From Neoarius graeffei (taxonomy: Eukaryota; Chordata; Actinopteri; Siluriformes; Ariidae), in the NCBI RefSeq assembly GCF_027579695.1, contig NC_083587.1:51453021-51517020 (forward strand): a stretch of 64,000 bases of DNA, in the 5' to 3' direction. Position 1 is the stretch's first letter. The number at the start of each line of letters is the position of its first letter. Below are positions 33,465-44,262 of the stretch, one piece after another. Below the pieces are notes generated by a model. The model had not been told where the DNA came from. It worked only from the letters and a program-made list of their open reading frames with translations, and ran no database searches. The position numbers and the translations under genes are program-made.

Positions 33465-33827
33465 GGCGGCACGGTGGTGTAAGTGGTTAGCATGGTCGCC
33501 TCACAGCAAGAAGGTTCTGGGTTCGAGCCCAGCGGCCGGTGGGGGCCTTTCCGTGTGGAGTTTGCATGTTCTCTCTGTGTCTGCGTGGGTTTCCTCCGGG
33601 TGCTCCGGTTTCCCCCACAGTCCAAAGGCTAATTGGTGACTCTAAATTGACCGTAGGTGTGAATGTGAGTGTGAATGGTTGTCTGTGTCTCTATGTGTCA
33701 GCCCTGCGATGACCTGGCGACTTGTCCAGGGTGTACCCCGCCTCTCACCCATAGTCAGCTGGGATAGGATCCAGCTTGCCTGCGACCCTGTAGGACAGGA
33801 TAAGCGGCTACAGATAATGGATGGATA
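33465..33827 (+). mobile_element. tRNA-derived SINE, ATGG-tail type
   Basis: Core deletion (ACATGCAGGTTAGG missing near 33627). Ends ATAATGGATGGAT, then TACAAAAATATATG. Confidence 0.92.
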
Positions 33828-33839
33828 TACAAAAATATA

Positions 33840-34205
33840 TGTGGCAGCATGGTGGTGTAAGTGGTTAGCACCGTTGCCTCACAGCAAGAAGGTTCTGGGT
33901 TCGAGCTCAGCAGCCGGTGGGGGCCTTTCTGTGTGGAGTTTGCATGTTCTCCGCATGTTCTCCCCATGTCTGCGTGGGTTTCCTCCGGGTACTCCGGTTT
34001 CCCCCAAAGACATGCAGTTAGGCTGAGGTGTGTTTGAGAGAGATGCCTAACTCCCAACTGCTCCCCGGGCACTGTTAGCATGGCTGCCCACTGCTCTGGG
34101 TATGTGTGTGTGCTCATTGCTCGCATGTGTGTGTTCACTGCTTCAGATGGGTTAAATGCAGAGAGGAATTTCACAAGTGTGTGATGAATAAAGTTGTGCT
34201 TTCTT
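33840..34205 (+). mobile_element. SINE family B (alternative 3' end)
   Basis: Same head and core as the common SINE, but the 3' half is different: CCAACTGCTCCCCGGGC, CCACTGCTCTGGGTATG, TTCACTGCTTCAGATGGG, then TTTCACAAGTGTGTGATGAA. Other copies: 42156, 56945, 61028. Confidence 0.88.
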
Positions 34206-34430
34206 TGTTTTTAAACACTTATCCCTAATGAGCAAGCCTGAGGCAATGGTGGCAAGGAAAAACTCCCTGAGAATATATGAGGAAGAACCCTTGAGAAGAA
34301 CCAGACTCAAAAGGGAACTCATCCTCATTTGGGTGAAAACAGATCACATGATTCTTAATAACTTGCTTCTATAATTGTGTCCTACAGTATATAACTTTTT
34401 TTTACATATACATAATTATACAAAAATATA

Positions 34431-34800
34431 CATGGTGGTGTAAGTGGTTAGCACGGTCGCCTCACAGCAAGAAGGTTCTGGGTTCGAGCCCAGTGGCCGG
34501 TGAGGGCCTTTCTGTGCGGAATTTGCATGTTCTCCCCGTGTCCGCGTGGGTTTCCTCCGGGTGCTCCGGTTTCCCCCACAGTCCAAAGACATGCAGGTTA
34601 GGTTAACTGGTGACTCTAAATTGACCGTAGGTGTGAATGTGAGTGTGAATGGTTGTCTGTGTCTATGTGTCAGCCCTGTGATGACCTGGCGACTTGTCCA
34701 GGGTGTACCCCGCCTTTCGCCCGTAGTCAGCTGGGATAGGCTCCAGCTTGCCTGCGACCCTGTAGAACAGGATAAAGCGGCTAGAGATAATGAGATGAGA
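34431..34800 (+). mobile_element. tRNA-derived SINE, last of the array
   Basis: Complete copy; its 5' flank (34394-34452) repeats the flank of the copy at 32336 base for base for about 60 bp. It abuts the truncated 3' end of an RTE-like LINE. Confidence 0.94.
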
Positions 34801-35878
34801 TTTTGGTATCTATTTTGATGTTTCTGTTTGTCATTATGGACTCTAATTTCTTGAAGGTTTCCTTTGCCATTACAATTCTCCTTTTCACCTCTGAGATACA
34901 ATGCCCATCTGATGTTAGCATGTATCCCAGATATTTGAATTTGCTCACTTGTTTAATAATTTCTTCTTTAATGCTTACTGTACAAGATGGAGGCTTTGCT
35001 TTCTTGGTGACAACCATGCATTCTGTTTTCTTAATGTTTAGTTCTAATCCTTTAGATTGACTTTCCTTCACCACCAAGTCAAGTAGTGTTTGCAGGGTAA
35101 TTTCCGAATCTGCGATAAGAACTATGTCATCTGCAAACCTGAGATTATTAATGTTTTGTTCTCCAACTTTAACATCATCGATGCGTTCAATGTTCCTCAA
35201 TATTATTTTGCCGTATAGATTGAATAGATCTGGTGACAATACACAACCTTGCCTTTCTCCTCTTCTGATTGGTATTGGTTCACTGTATTCACCCTGAATC
35301 CTAATAGTTGCCTTTTGTTCCCAGTATAGGTTCCTAAGGAGTCTAAGGTCTTTTCCATCAATGCCCAAATGACTCAGTGCCTTAAAGAGGTCTTCATGTT
35401 GTACCTTATCAAAGGCTTTGGAAAAGTCAATGAAACATAAGTACAGATCTTTCTGAACCTCAACACTTCTTTCCATTATCATTGAGAGTGTGAATATTGC
35501 ATTTATATTACCTCTATCTGTAACAAGTCCAAATTGTGTCTCTGAAATTTCTGGTCTTAACTTGTTCCTTATCCTTGCCATGATTATTCTTAGGAGGATT
35601 TTGATGATATGACTCATAAGACTGATTGTCCTATGACATTCACATTCCGTGGTCCCTGATTTCTTTGGTAGTGTTATAAAGATAGAAGAGATCAGGTCTT
35701 GAGGAATTTCTCCTGTATAATATATTGTGTTGAAAAGTTTGGTCAGTTCTTCCGTCCCCCACTGTTCAAGGGTATCATATACCTCAACTGGGATTTGATC
35801 AGGTCCTACTGCCTTGCCCCTTTTCATGGACTTGATTGCCATCTCGACTTCTGCTTTGAGAATCGGTGGTCCTTCCAT
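34801..35878 (-). pseudogene. RTE-like reverse transcriptase domain
   Basis: About 359 open residues. GKAVGPDQIPVE at the start, FIDFSKAFDKVQHE (first palm Asp), ERQGCVLSPDLFNLY, and the catalytic FADDIVLIAD are all present, then FKYLGYMLTSDG. The frame runs into the SINE and loses its C-terminus. Confidence 0.88.
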
Positions 35879-36071
35879 GGAGTTTCCATGATTTTAGCAA
35901 ATCAAACTGATACCTTGGTGTTATTTTTGCTTTTCTTATGTCTTTCAGTTTCAAGTTCATTTTACATTATACAGGGATATGATCACTTCCTGCTCTTGGC
36001 ATGGATTTGGCAGACAGGATTGAATTCTGAAAGCATTATTGTATCGTTATATAATCTATTTGATTACATTG

Positions 36072-36440
36072 TGGCGGCACGGTGGTGTAGTGGTTAACGC
36101 TGTCGCCTCACAGCAAGAAGGTCCGGGTTCAAGCCCCGTGGCCGGCGAGGACCTTTCTGTGTGGAGTTTGCATGTTCTCCCCGTGTCCGCGTGGGTTTCC
36201 TCCGGGTGCTCCGGTTTCCCCCACAGTCCAAAGACATGCAGGTTAGGTTGACTGGTGACTCTAAATTGACCGTAGGTGTGAGTGTGAATGGTTGTCTGTG
36301 TCTATGTGTCAGCCCTGTGATGACCTGGCGACTTGTCCAGGGTGTACCCCGCCTTTCGCCCGTAGTCAGCTGGGATAGGCTCCAGCTTGCCTGCGACCCT
36401 GTAGAACAGGATAAAGCAGCTAGAGATAATGAGATGAGAT
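36072..36440 (+). mobile_element. tRNA-derived SINE inside the RTE-like LINE
   Basis: GAGAT-tail copy with 10-bp duplication GATTACATTG (36062-36071) and GATTACGTTG (36441-36450, one mismatch). Confidence 0.94.
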
Positions 36441-36441
36441 G

Positions 36442-37130
36442 ATTACGTTGTCTATCACCTGGGCTCTTCCATGTCCATTTCCTCCTAGGATGATTGTGAA
36501 ACCATGTTATGACAAAGCTGTTCATTGTGCACCATTCTACAAGTCATTCTCCACGCTCATTAATTTAGCCTATTCCATGAGGACCAACAGTGTTTCCAAT
36601 TCTGTATTTTCCAACTTTGGCATTGAAATCATCCATAATTATTTTGATGTCACTTGATTTCAATTGTTTAATCGAATTTTGTAGTTCTTCATAAAATTTT
36701 TCTATTTCTATATCATCATGATCTGCTGTGGGTGTGTACACTTGAATAATGTTAGTATTAAAAGGTTTCCCATGTAATGTTACTACAATAATTCTTTCCG
36801 AGACTGGCCAGTAACCTTTACATGTCCTTGCTGTTTTTGAGTTAAGAATGATTCCTACTCCTTTCTGGTGTTGGTTTCCTCCTGAATAGTAGATGGTGTA
36901 GCTATCTGATGTTATTGCCCCTGCACCAGTCCATCTGACTTCTGCTAGTCCCAGAATATCTATATTCATTTTTTCCATTTCTAGTTTGATGTTTTCAAGT
37001 TTTCCTTTTTGATACAGACTTCTTACATTCCATGTGCATATTCTTCTTGTTTTTTCCTTTTTACAGTTTCTCTTGTTTTTCTTGTTCTGGACAGTAACTT
37101 GATAATTATCTGGTGCCACCTGTCCCATAT
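36442..37130 (-). pseudogene. RTE-like apurinic endonuclease domain
   Basis: RRICTWNVRSLYQKGKLENI, ILGLAEVRWTG, YYSGGNQHQKGVGIILN, QVYTPTADHDDIEIEKFYEEL, and IIMDDFNAKVG show the exonuclease-endonuclease-phosphatase fold of RTE/BovB elements (usually MGDFNAKVG; here the Gly is Asp). Stops appear after GPHGIG. Confidence 0.85.
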
Positions 37131-37827
37131 GGCAATCCTTACCAAGCGAGGTGTTCTTTTCCTGAACCCCATTCACGCTGTTCCTCGAATGACTAGATAA
37201 ACTTCTTTCCATGACTTTCTTTGCAATTTTACTGACAGTAGGTTGCAATTTCTTACTGTCAGAGCAGTTCCCATACTGGGCGGGCTGTCCCAGTCATTGA
37301 ACTTATTGGATCTTCTGCCTAGCACACTGAAATCAGGGACCAGTTCTGAAATGTTTCTGGCTGCTCCCTAACCTCATTAACTACCACACAGGCTTCATGT
37401 AACCCTGATAGGGAGGCTAAACAAGTACTACATCCTGTCCACGGGTGACCTGGGAGTAGTGGTAGTTAAGAGGTAACTCCATTCGCCTCAAGTGTAGCCC
37501 GTACCACCGGTTGCAGTTTTAAGTCATGCCCAGGACTCACCCCCTGCTGTAGCCTACACTAATTGAGGTAACAACAAATAGCCTGTACCTTTTGATCTAA
37601 GTAGGCATGGCAGGTCATAAAAGACCAGAAGTTTGCTCAGGACTTGTGCTGCTGCATTCTGGATTAACTGGAGCTTGTTTATGCACCTACTGGAACATCC
37701 AGACTGGAAGGCATTACAATAATCCAACCTACAGCTAACAAAGGCATGAACTAGTTTTTCTGCATCATACAGTGACATTATATTTCTTATCTTAGCAATG
37801 TTTCTGAGATAAAAGAAGGCTATAGTA

Positions 37828-39430
37828 CAACCCCGATTCCAAAAAAGTTGGGACAAAGTACAAATTGTAAATAAAAACGGAATGCAATAATTTACAAATC
37901 TCAAAAACTGATATTGTATTCACAATAGAACATAGACAACATATCAAATGTCAAAAGTGAGACATTTTGAAATTTCATGCCAAATATTGACTCGTTTGAA
38001 ATTTCATGACAGCAACACATCTCAAAAAAGTTGGGACAGGGGCAATAAGAGGCTGGAAAAGTTAAAGGTACAAAAAAGGAACAGCTGGAGGACCAAATTG
38101 CAACTTATTAGGTCAATTGGCAATAGGTCATTAACATGACTGGGTATAAAAAGAGCATCTTGGAGTGGCAGCGACTCTCAGAAGTAAAGATGGGAAGAGG
38201 ATCACCAATCCCCCTAATTCTGCACCGACAAATAGTGGAGCAATATCAGAAAGGAGTTCGACAGTGTAAAATTGCAAAGAGTTTGAACATATCATCATCT
38301 ACAGTGCATAATATCATCAAAAGATTCAGAGAATCTGGAAGAATCTCTGTGCGTAAGGGTCAAGGCCGGAAAACCATACTGGGTGCCTGTGATCTTCGGG
38401 CCCTTAGACGGCACTGCATCACATACAGGCATGCTTCTGTATTGGAAATCACAAAATGGGCTCAGGAATATTTCCAGAGAACATTATCTGTGAACACAAT
38501 TCACCGTGCCATCCGCCGTTGCCAGCTAAAACTCTATAGTTCAAAGAAGAAGCCGTATCTAAACACGATCCAGAAGCGCAGACGTCTTCTCTGGGCCAAG
38601 GCTCATTTAAAATGGACTGTGGCAAAGTGGAAAACTGTTCTGTGGTCAGACGAAACAAAATTTGAAGTTCTTTATGGAAATCAGGGACGCTGTGTCATTC
38701 GGACTAAAGAGGAGAAGGACGACCCAAGTTGTTATCAGTGCTCAGTTCAGAAGCCTGCATCTCTGATGGTATGGGGTTGCATTAGTGCGTGTGGCATGGG
38801 CAGCTTACACATTTGGAAAGACACCATCAATGCTGAAAGGTATATCCAGGTTCTACAGCAACATATGCTCCCATCCAGACGACATCTCTTTCAGGGAAGA
38901 CCTTGCATTTTCCAACATGACAATGCCAAACCACATACCGCATCAATTACAGCATCACGGCTGCGTAGAAGAAGGGTCCGGGTACTGAACTGGCCAGCCT
39001 GCAGTCCAGATCTTTCACCCATAGAAAACATTTGGCGCATCATAAAACGGAAGATACGACAAAAAAGACCTAAGACAGTTGAGCAACTAGAATCCTACAT
39101 TAGACAAGAATGGGTTAACATTCCTATCCCTAAACTTGAGCGACTTGTCTCCTCAGTCCCCAGACGTTTACAGACTGTTGTAAAGAGAAAAGGGGATGTC
39201 TCACAGTGGTAAACATAGCCTTGTCCCAACTTTTTTGAGATGTTGTTGTCATGAAATTTAAAATCACCTAATTTTTCTCTTTAAATGATACATTTTCTCA
39301 GTTTAAACATTTGATATGTCATCTATGTTCTATTCTGAATAAAATATGGAATTTTGAAACTTCCACATCATTGCATTCCGTTTTTATTTACAATTTGTAC
39401 TTTGTCCCAATTTTTTTGGAATCGGGGTTG
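37828..39430 (+). mobile_element. Complete Tc1-family transposon with open transposase
   Basis: 1603 bp with TA at 37826-37827 and 39431-39432. Ends CAACCCCGATTCC / GGAATCGGGGTTG. The inverted repeats are about 200 bp and contain AAAAAAGTTGGGAC at their outer and inner ends, an IR/DR layout. Confidence 0.96.
38136..39212 (+). CDS. Tc1-family DD34E transposase, uninterrupted
   Basis: 358 codons without a stop or frameshift. Translation may really start at residue 19 or so (MGRGSPIP), a usual Tc1 start. Cut-and-paste transposases bind their element ends with two N-terminal helix-turn-helix domains and cut with a DDE triad. Seen: HTH residues 33-66 ([27 protein letters not shown]), a GRK-containing basic linker, catalytic Asp172 (SDETKF), KPASLMVWG, Asp262 (QHDNAKPHT), and Glu297 (SPDLSPIEN), with 34 residues between the last two. 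All key residues are in place. It is nested in a LINE fragment. Confidence 0.92.
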   Translation: MTGYKKSILEWQRLSEVKMGRGSPIPLILHRQIVEQYQKGVRQCKIAKSLNISSSTVHNIIKRFRESGRISVRKGQGRKTILGACDLRALRRHCITYRHASVLEITKWAQEYFQRTLSVNTIHRAIRRCQLKLYSSKKKPYLNTIQKRRRLLWAKAHLKWTVAKWKTVLWSDETKFEVLYGNQGRCVIRTKEEKDDPSCYQCSVQKPASLMVWGCISACGMGSLHIWKDTINAERYIQVLQQHMLPSRRHLFQGRPCIFQHDNAKPHTASITASRLRRRRVRVLNWPACSPDLSPIENIWRIIKRKIRQKRPKTVEQLESYIRQEWVNIPIPKLERLVSSVPRRLQTVVKRKGDVSQW

Positions 39431-39611
39431 TAATATTATTATCTACATGAGCTTTAAACAAAAGACTGAAGTCAGTAATCACACCAAGGTCTTTTACTGC
39501 TGCACAAGATAAAACAGAAAGATCAACCAGAGTTACTGTGTAATCAGAAAACCAGCTGCATGCGGTTCTAGTACAAGTACTTTTATCTTGTCAGAATTAA
39601 ATAGAAGGAAG

Positions 39612-40379
39612 TTAAAGGTAGACTGCCTTTCAGATTTTTCAAGTGTAGGTCATAAACAGAATTTTCCCTGGCACACAATTATTTTTGTTTAGTAGACCAA
39701 AAGCTACTGAATTCAAATCACAGACTTCCAATTTTATTAGTTTTTTTTTTTTAAATAGAACAATTACTGAATTTAGGGCCATGTGGCCCTAAATTCTCTG
39801 CTATTTTTTCCTGCTTCACCATGACCCAATTCAAGATACTATGTCATACATCACGTGGTGGACTTTCCCCGTTTGCACAAGGCATTGTGGGATACAAATT
39901 TGAAACAGGAGAGAAAAATGGAGGACGTGGGTGTGTGAATGAAACATGAAAAACCGACTACAGTAATGGAAAATGAGAAGAAAAGATGTTATGTTGCGAA
40001 GGAAAGGAAACGCAGGATCAAACTAATAAATATCGGTGGTCAGCGAGCACCTCGGTGTGATCAGCTGTTTGTTTAATGACAGAATGATGTAACTGTAGAT
40101 GTCAAGATAAACCTGTAGATGACAGTAATGCAACACTGTGGATGCCAGCTGCCATAAAACCCAAAAGAAGACTTCCACTGTCTGCTTGACTGCATGAAGC
40201 GAGCGATTTCATGCACATTATTTGCTTGGGAATCCCCTCAAATTACATAACTTCCCAGCCACATAATGGTCTGATATTTTGTGAGATATTACAGAAATAA
40301 ACATATATCACAATGACCAAATCTCTGAGGGAACTAAATTTCACCAATTTTATGAAATCGAAAGGCTGTCTAGCTTTAA
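39612..40379. mobile_element. TTAA-target element inside a LINE
   Basis: 768 bp with TTAA at 39612-39615 and 40376-40379. Ends TTAAAGGTAGACTGCCTTTC and, reversed, TTAAAGCTAGACAGCCTTTC. The LINE text continues across it. A 13-bp-arm palindrome sits at 39772-39799 (GAATTTAGGGCCA and its complement around TG). A partial copy of the right end lies at 60925-61014. Confidence 0.85.
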
Positions 40380-40557
40380 AAAGCATCCAGTGTCTAATGT
40401 CCTTCACACATTCCTCAGTTTTATTAAGCTGATGTCTCTCATCTGGCTTTTGTGAAACATAAAACTCTGTGTCATCAGTATAACCGTGGAAGGTAGTACC
40501 ATGCTTACGAATGATATTACCCAGAGGTAGCATATATAAAGAAAAAGTCATTATTAT
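40380..40557 (-). pseudogene. LINE reverse-transcriptase palm fragment
   Basis: YMLPLGNIIRKHG then TDDTEFYVSQKPD (the Y.DD motif with T in place of A), and CVKDIRHWM. Only about 55 residues remain between the TTAA insertion and the fragment edge. Confidence 0.75.
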
Positions 40558-40668
40558 TATTAGATAAGTCATTATTATGACATGGCAAATTATAAGTATG
40601 AGATGCTAAGTCTTTATTATGAGTTAGAACGCCATAACTATGGAAAATCTACCTCATTATTATGAGAT

Positions 40669-40687
40669 AATCATCATCATCATCATC
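40669..40687. repeat. (ATC)n microsatellite
   Basis: Six or so ATC units just before an unassigned repeat. Confidence 0.9.
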
Positions 40688-41400
40688 ATGGGCCTGGTGG
40701 TGTACGCCTCTACGTGGTGGGCCTAGATAGGGAGGATTTGATCCACCAAACTAAACGTACACCAGCCAGTTAGGGCTAACCCCCCGAAGCTGGTTCTCCT
40801 ACTGGGTTACGAGTAACCAAGGAAAAATCACAATTCAAACTCCGCAGTCCAGTCAGTCTCCCTCCGGTAATGAAACCACCAATACTGGAGATGGGACTTG
40901 CTCCAGGGGGAGACGACAGCAAACCCATCCAAGAAGATCTTGGACAAAACACCTAAAACCCACACTACTTGAGTGTGCGAAGGCAACTGGCTGGCCTGAA
41001 AAACCATGAATTAATGGAAAGGCTTTGAAGCATCACTGGGATGCAATAATGCTGATGCATGCTGACCTGGCGGAGCAAAATCTTCGTGACCAGCTCTGTT
41101 GGCTGAAACTTCTTATGTGGCGTGATGAGCTATATGCTGGTCCACGTCAGGTCCCTTTGACTGATCCCACTGTTCGAGCGCCAGCAGACCCGAAATTGCA
41201 GGCAGATGTCCGTGTCGTGATTACAAAACTTTCAAATGGAATTCCCCATAATGGAGCCACTGTTACCCTCCCTGATTCAAATGATTCTTCTTTTGATTCA
41301 GTACATGATTTTTCTGATCATCATCATCATAACAGCAACAATAATAACAATCATAATAGTCCTATCCAGGATGTATTCCCAGGATACAGGCTCTAGATCC
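40688..41400 (+). other. Unassigned region with 123-codon ORF
   Basis: 41025-41396 is open: WDAIMLMHADLAEQNLRDQL, WLKLLMWRDELYAGPRQVP, then a low-complexity His/Asn tail (HHHHNSNNNNNHNS). The 5' half looks like a LINE leader (CACGGGTG/ACCTGG motifs of the kind near 37450), but I cannot name it. A coding role is unproven. Confidence 0.3.
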
Positions 41401-41443
41401 ACCCTGAAGAGAATGAAGCAGTTACTGAAAACGAATGAATGAA

Positions 41444-41469
41444 TACTACTACTACTACTACTACTACTA
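41444..41469. repeat. (CTA)n microsatellite
   Basis: About eight ACT/CTA units. Confidence 0.9.
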
Positions 41470-42150
41470 CACTCCATGGTCACTTTATCACGTCCCTGAC
41501 GAAGGTGTATAATTACTACACCTCTTTTCTGTTTGTTGCTATTTGCCAGCCTCCTCTACTCTATCCATGAGTGGGACTGGACCATTTTATCACAGCCAGA
41601 TGTTATGGAAACCAATCTTACAGCAGTGACATTAACATAGTAGTGGTATTAGTTTTTGGTTTAGGTATGAGTATATCAGGTGTCGCAGCATTATGAGTTT
41701 TAAATACCTCAGTGAAGATGCTGGGTTGAGAAACAGTCCATGAATTCAAATCTGGCAGTCTTTTCCTACACATCGTGGTAGAGGGGAGCTGACAAAACTC
41801 ATCAGCAGCCAAGCTTCAGTCAGTAATTAACTGTACAACTATAAAGTGATGCTGTATATATGGTGGGGTTTCGCTCATAAACTGGTAGCTGAGTGTATAC
41901 GTACAACCAATATCCTAATGATATGATCATGCGAGCTGCAGGATACTGAGCATGGGCAAAGTAATTTCTTGCTTCTTGAGAAACACTACACTTCTAAATT
42001 TGTCTGCTGAGCTGATGAGGGACGTTCACCTAAACCGTTCTGTTTTGAAATAAATCTTGTTCTCGACACCATCATTTATCTTCAGACCTGTTCAGACTCT
42101 TAGCCACTGTATTCAAATAGAAACTTATAAAGTAATTATTTTCTTCACTT
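41470..42150. other. Intergenic sequence, nothing recognised
   Basis: No gene or repeat recognised. Confidence 0.4.
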
Positions 42151-42155
42151 TTTTG

Positions 42156-42560
42156 GCAGGCACGGTGGTGTAGTGGTTAGCACTGTCGCCTCACAGCAAG
42201 AAGGTTCTGGGTTCGAGCCCAGCGGCTGACAGAGGCCTTTCTGTGTGGAGTTTGAATATTCTCCCCGTGTCTGTGTGGGTTTCCTCCGGGTGCTCTGGTT
42301 TCCCCGAAAGACATGCAGGTGAGGTTAACATAGGGCAGCCATGGCCTGAGGTTGGCCTGAAGTGCCCTTGAGCAAGGGCACCTAACCTACAACTGCTCCC
42401 TGGGCGCTGTAGCATAGCTGTCCACTGCTCTGGGTATGTGTGTGTATGTGCTCATTGCTCACTTGTGTGTGCATGTGTGTGTTCACTGCTTCAGATAAGT
42501 TAAATGCAGAGGTTTAATTTCACTGTCTGTGCTTGAGTGTGTGTGTGACAATAAAGGCTC
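42156..42560 (+). mobile_element. SINE family B
   Basis: tRNA-like head and core, then the B-type 3' half (GCACCTAACCTACAACTGC, TCCACTGCTCTGGGTATG, TTCACTGCTTCAG), ending ACAATAAAGG. Confidence 0.88.
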
Positions 42561-42602
42561 CTTCTTCTTGGCTTGGCTTTTTCTATCAAATAGAAAATTA
42601 TC

Positions 42603-42970
42603 GGCGGCACGGTGGTGTAGTGGTTAGCGCTGTTGCCTCACAGCAAGAAGGTCCTGGGTTCGAGCCCCGGGGCCGGCGAGGGCCTTTCTGTGTGGAGTTT
42701 GCATGTTCTCCCCGTGTCCGCGTGGGTTTCCTCTGGGTGCTCCGGTTTCCCCTACAGTCCAAAGACATGCAGGTTAGGTTAACTGGTGACTCTAAATTGA
42801 CCGTAGGTGTGAATGTGAGTGTGAATGGTTGTCTGTGTCAGCCCTGTGATGACCTGGCGACTTGTCCAGGGTGTACCCCGCCTTTCGCCCGTAGTCAGCT
42901 GGGATAGGCTCCAGCTTGCCTGCGACCCTATAGAAGGATAAAGCGGCTTGAGATAATGAGATGAGATGAG
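42603..42970 (+). mobile_element. tRNA-derived SINE, GAGAT-tail type
   Basis: 13-bp duplication ATAGAAAATTATC at 42590-42602 and 42971-42983. A short deletion removes TCTATGTG near 42835. Confidence 0.95.
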
Positions 42971-42983
42971 ATAGAAAATTATC

Positions 42984-43797
42984 TAGGTCATCACCTTTGT
43001 TTGATTTGTATGGTGATGCACTGAATATTATTCTCAGAAGTGAGCAGGCTGATTGAGTATGTCTCACTTATTGCTTTTGTTATTGATATTGAGAATTGCT
43101 TACATCGTGGCATGACATTTGAGGAAATCCAGCTCCTCCTGTGTTGTCTCTGTTTTGCCGTACACTGCACTGAATAACTATGACTAAGTGGGAAAAGAAC
43201 TAGAGCAGAGAGACAAAAGCAATAGTTTTTGTGTGCGTGTGTCTGTGTGTGTGTGTGTAGAGAGAGACAGACAGACAGATGGATAGAAATCCCCTAAAGG
43301 CCTAACTAATCTTGAAGTATTATAGTTGAGATCTGTTTTGCTGCTGAGATATTAGGTCGGGCTGCAGACATTTCATTCTGGAAAGCTATTTATAACATTA
43401 TCAGAGGAAAAGTAAATTAGAAATATTCTCTACAGCTTTCAGAGCATCATTTAGGGATTTTGAAATTGTCATGCTTTGTCAGGCCCTGTATAATACTCGG
43501 GTGAAAACACGAGACTGGTTATGTTTCTCTGGGATGACAGTTTCACTGTTTAGGGACAGTAAGTTACACAGCCTCAACATGATTTACACTAAAGGCTTTC
43601 CGAAAAGCATCACAGCACAACGATTGATGTTAATTTTTTAGAGTAAGCTTCACATTGACAGCTTCCTCTACTAAGTAAGATTACTCAGTTTTTGGAGAAC
43701 TATACTGCATGTGCTGTACTGTTAACACTGTGCAGGATTCTGTCAGCGACATAAACTCCATAATGTCTCATTAAACCTTGAAATAAGAGCATATTTT
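42984..43797. other. Intergenic sequence, nothing recognised
   Basis: Contains a short GT/AGAC-rich run at 43230-43275; otherwise no recognised content. Confidence 0.4.
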
Positions 43798-44173
43798 CAT
43801 CTCATCTCATTATCTGTAGCCGCTTTATCCTGTTCTACAGGGTCGCAGGCAAGCTGGAGCCTATCCCAGCTGACTACGGGCGAAAGGCGGGGTACACCCT
43901 GGACAAGTCGCCAGGTCATCACAGGGCTGACACATAAACACAGACAACCATTCACACTCACATTCACACCTACGGTCAATTTAGAGTCACCAGTTAACCT
44001 AACCTGCATGTCTTTGGACTGTGGGGGAAACCGGAGCACCCGGAGGAAACCCACGCGGACACGGGGAGAACATGCAAACTCCGCACAGAAAGGCCCTCGC
44101 CGGCCACGGGGCTCGAACCCGGACCTTCTTGCTGTGAGGCGACAGCGCTAACCACTACACCACCGTGCCGCCC
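43798..44173 (-). mobile_element. tRNA-derived SINE, GAGAT-tail type
   Basis: Complete near-consensus minus-strand copy. Confidence 0.94.
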
Positions 44174-44223
44174 TGGAGGAAAGATATAATTGGATATTCA
44201 TTTTGTAGCAGAACAAAAGACCA

Positions 44224-44262
44224 CATTCATTCATTCATTCATTCATTCATTCATTCACTCAT
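44224..44262. repeat. (TTCA)n microsatellite
   Basis: About nine ATTC tetramers, as at 8814-8846. Confidence 0.95.

Larger units (their letters stand above)
34801..37560 (-). mobile_element. RTE-like (CFDP2/BovB-type) LINE, near full length, dead
   Basis: Minus-strand element with endonuclease (37130-36450), a region split by a SINE (36072-36440), then reverse transcriptase (35878-34801). Beyond 34800 its 3' end is lost to a SINE. The leader of the element is at 37250-37560. Confidence 0.82.
37560..40557 (-). mobile_element. Fish LINE (L2/CR1/Rex1-like) fragment with two insertions
   Basis: 37560-37826 encodes LVHAFVSCRLDYCNAFQSG and LQLIQNAAAQVL. 39433-39611 continues the same element; 40380-40557 holds CYADD-like GYTDDTEFYVSQKPDERHQ. 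A Tc1 (37828-39430) and a TTAA element (39612-40379) interrupt it. The frames are decayed. Confidence 0.78.
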
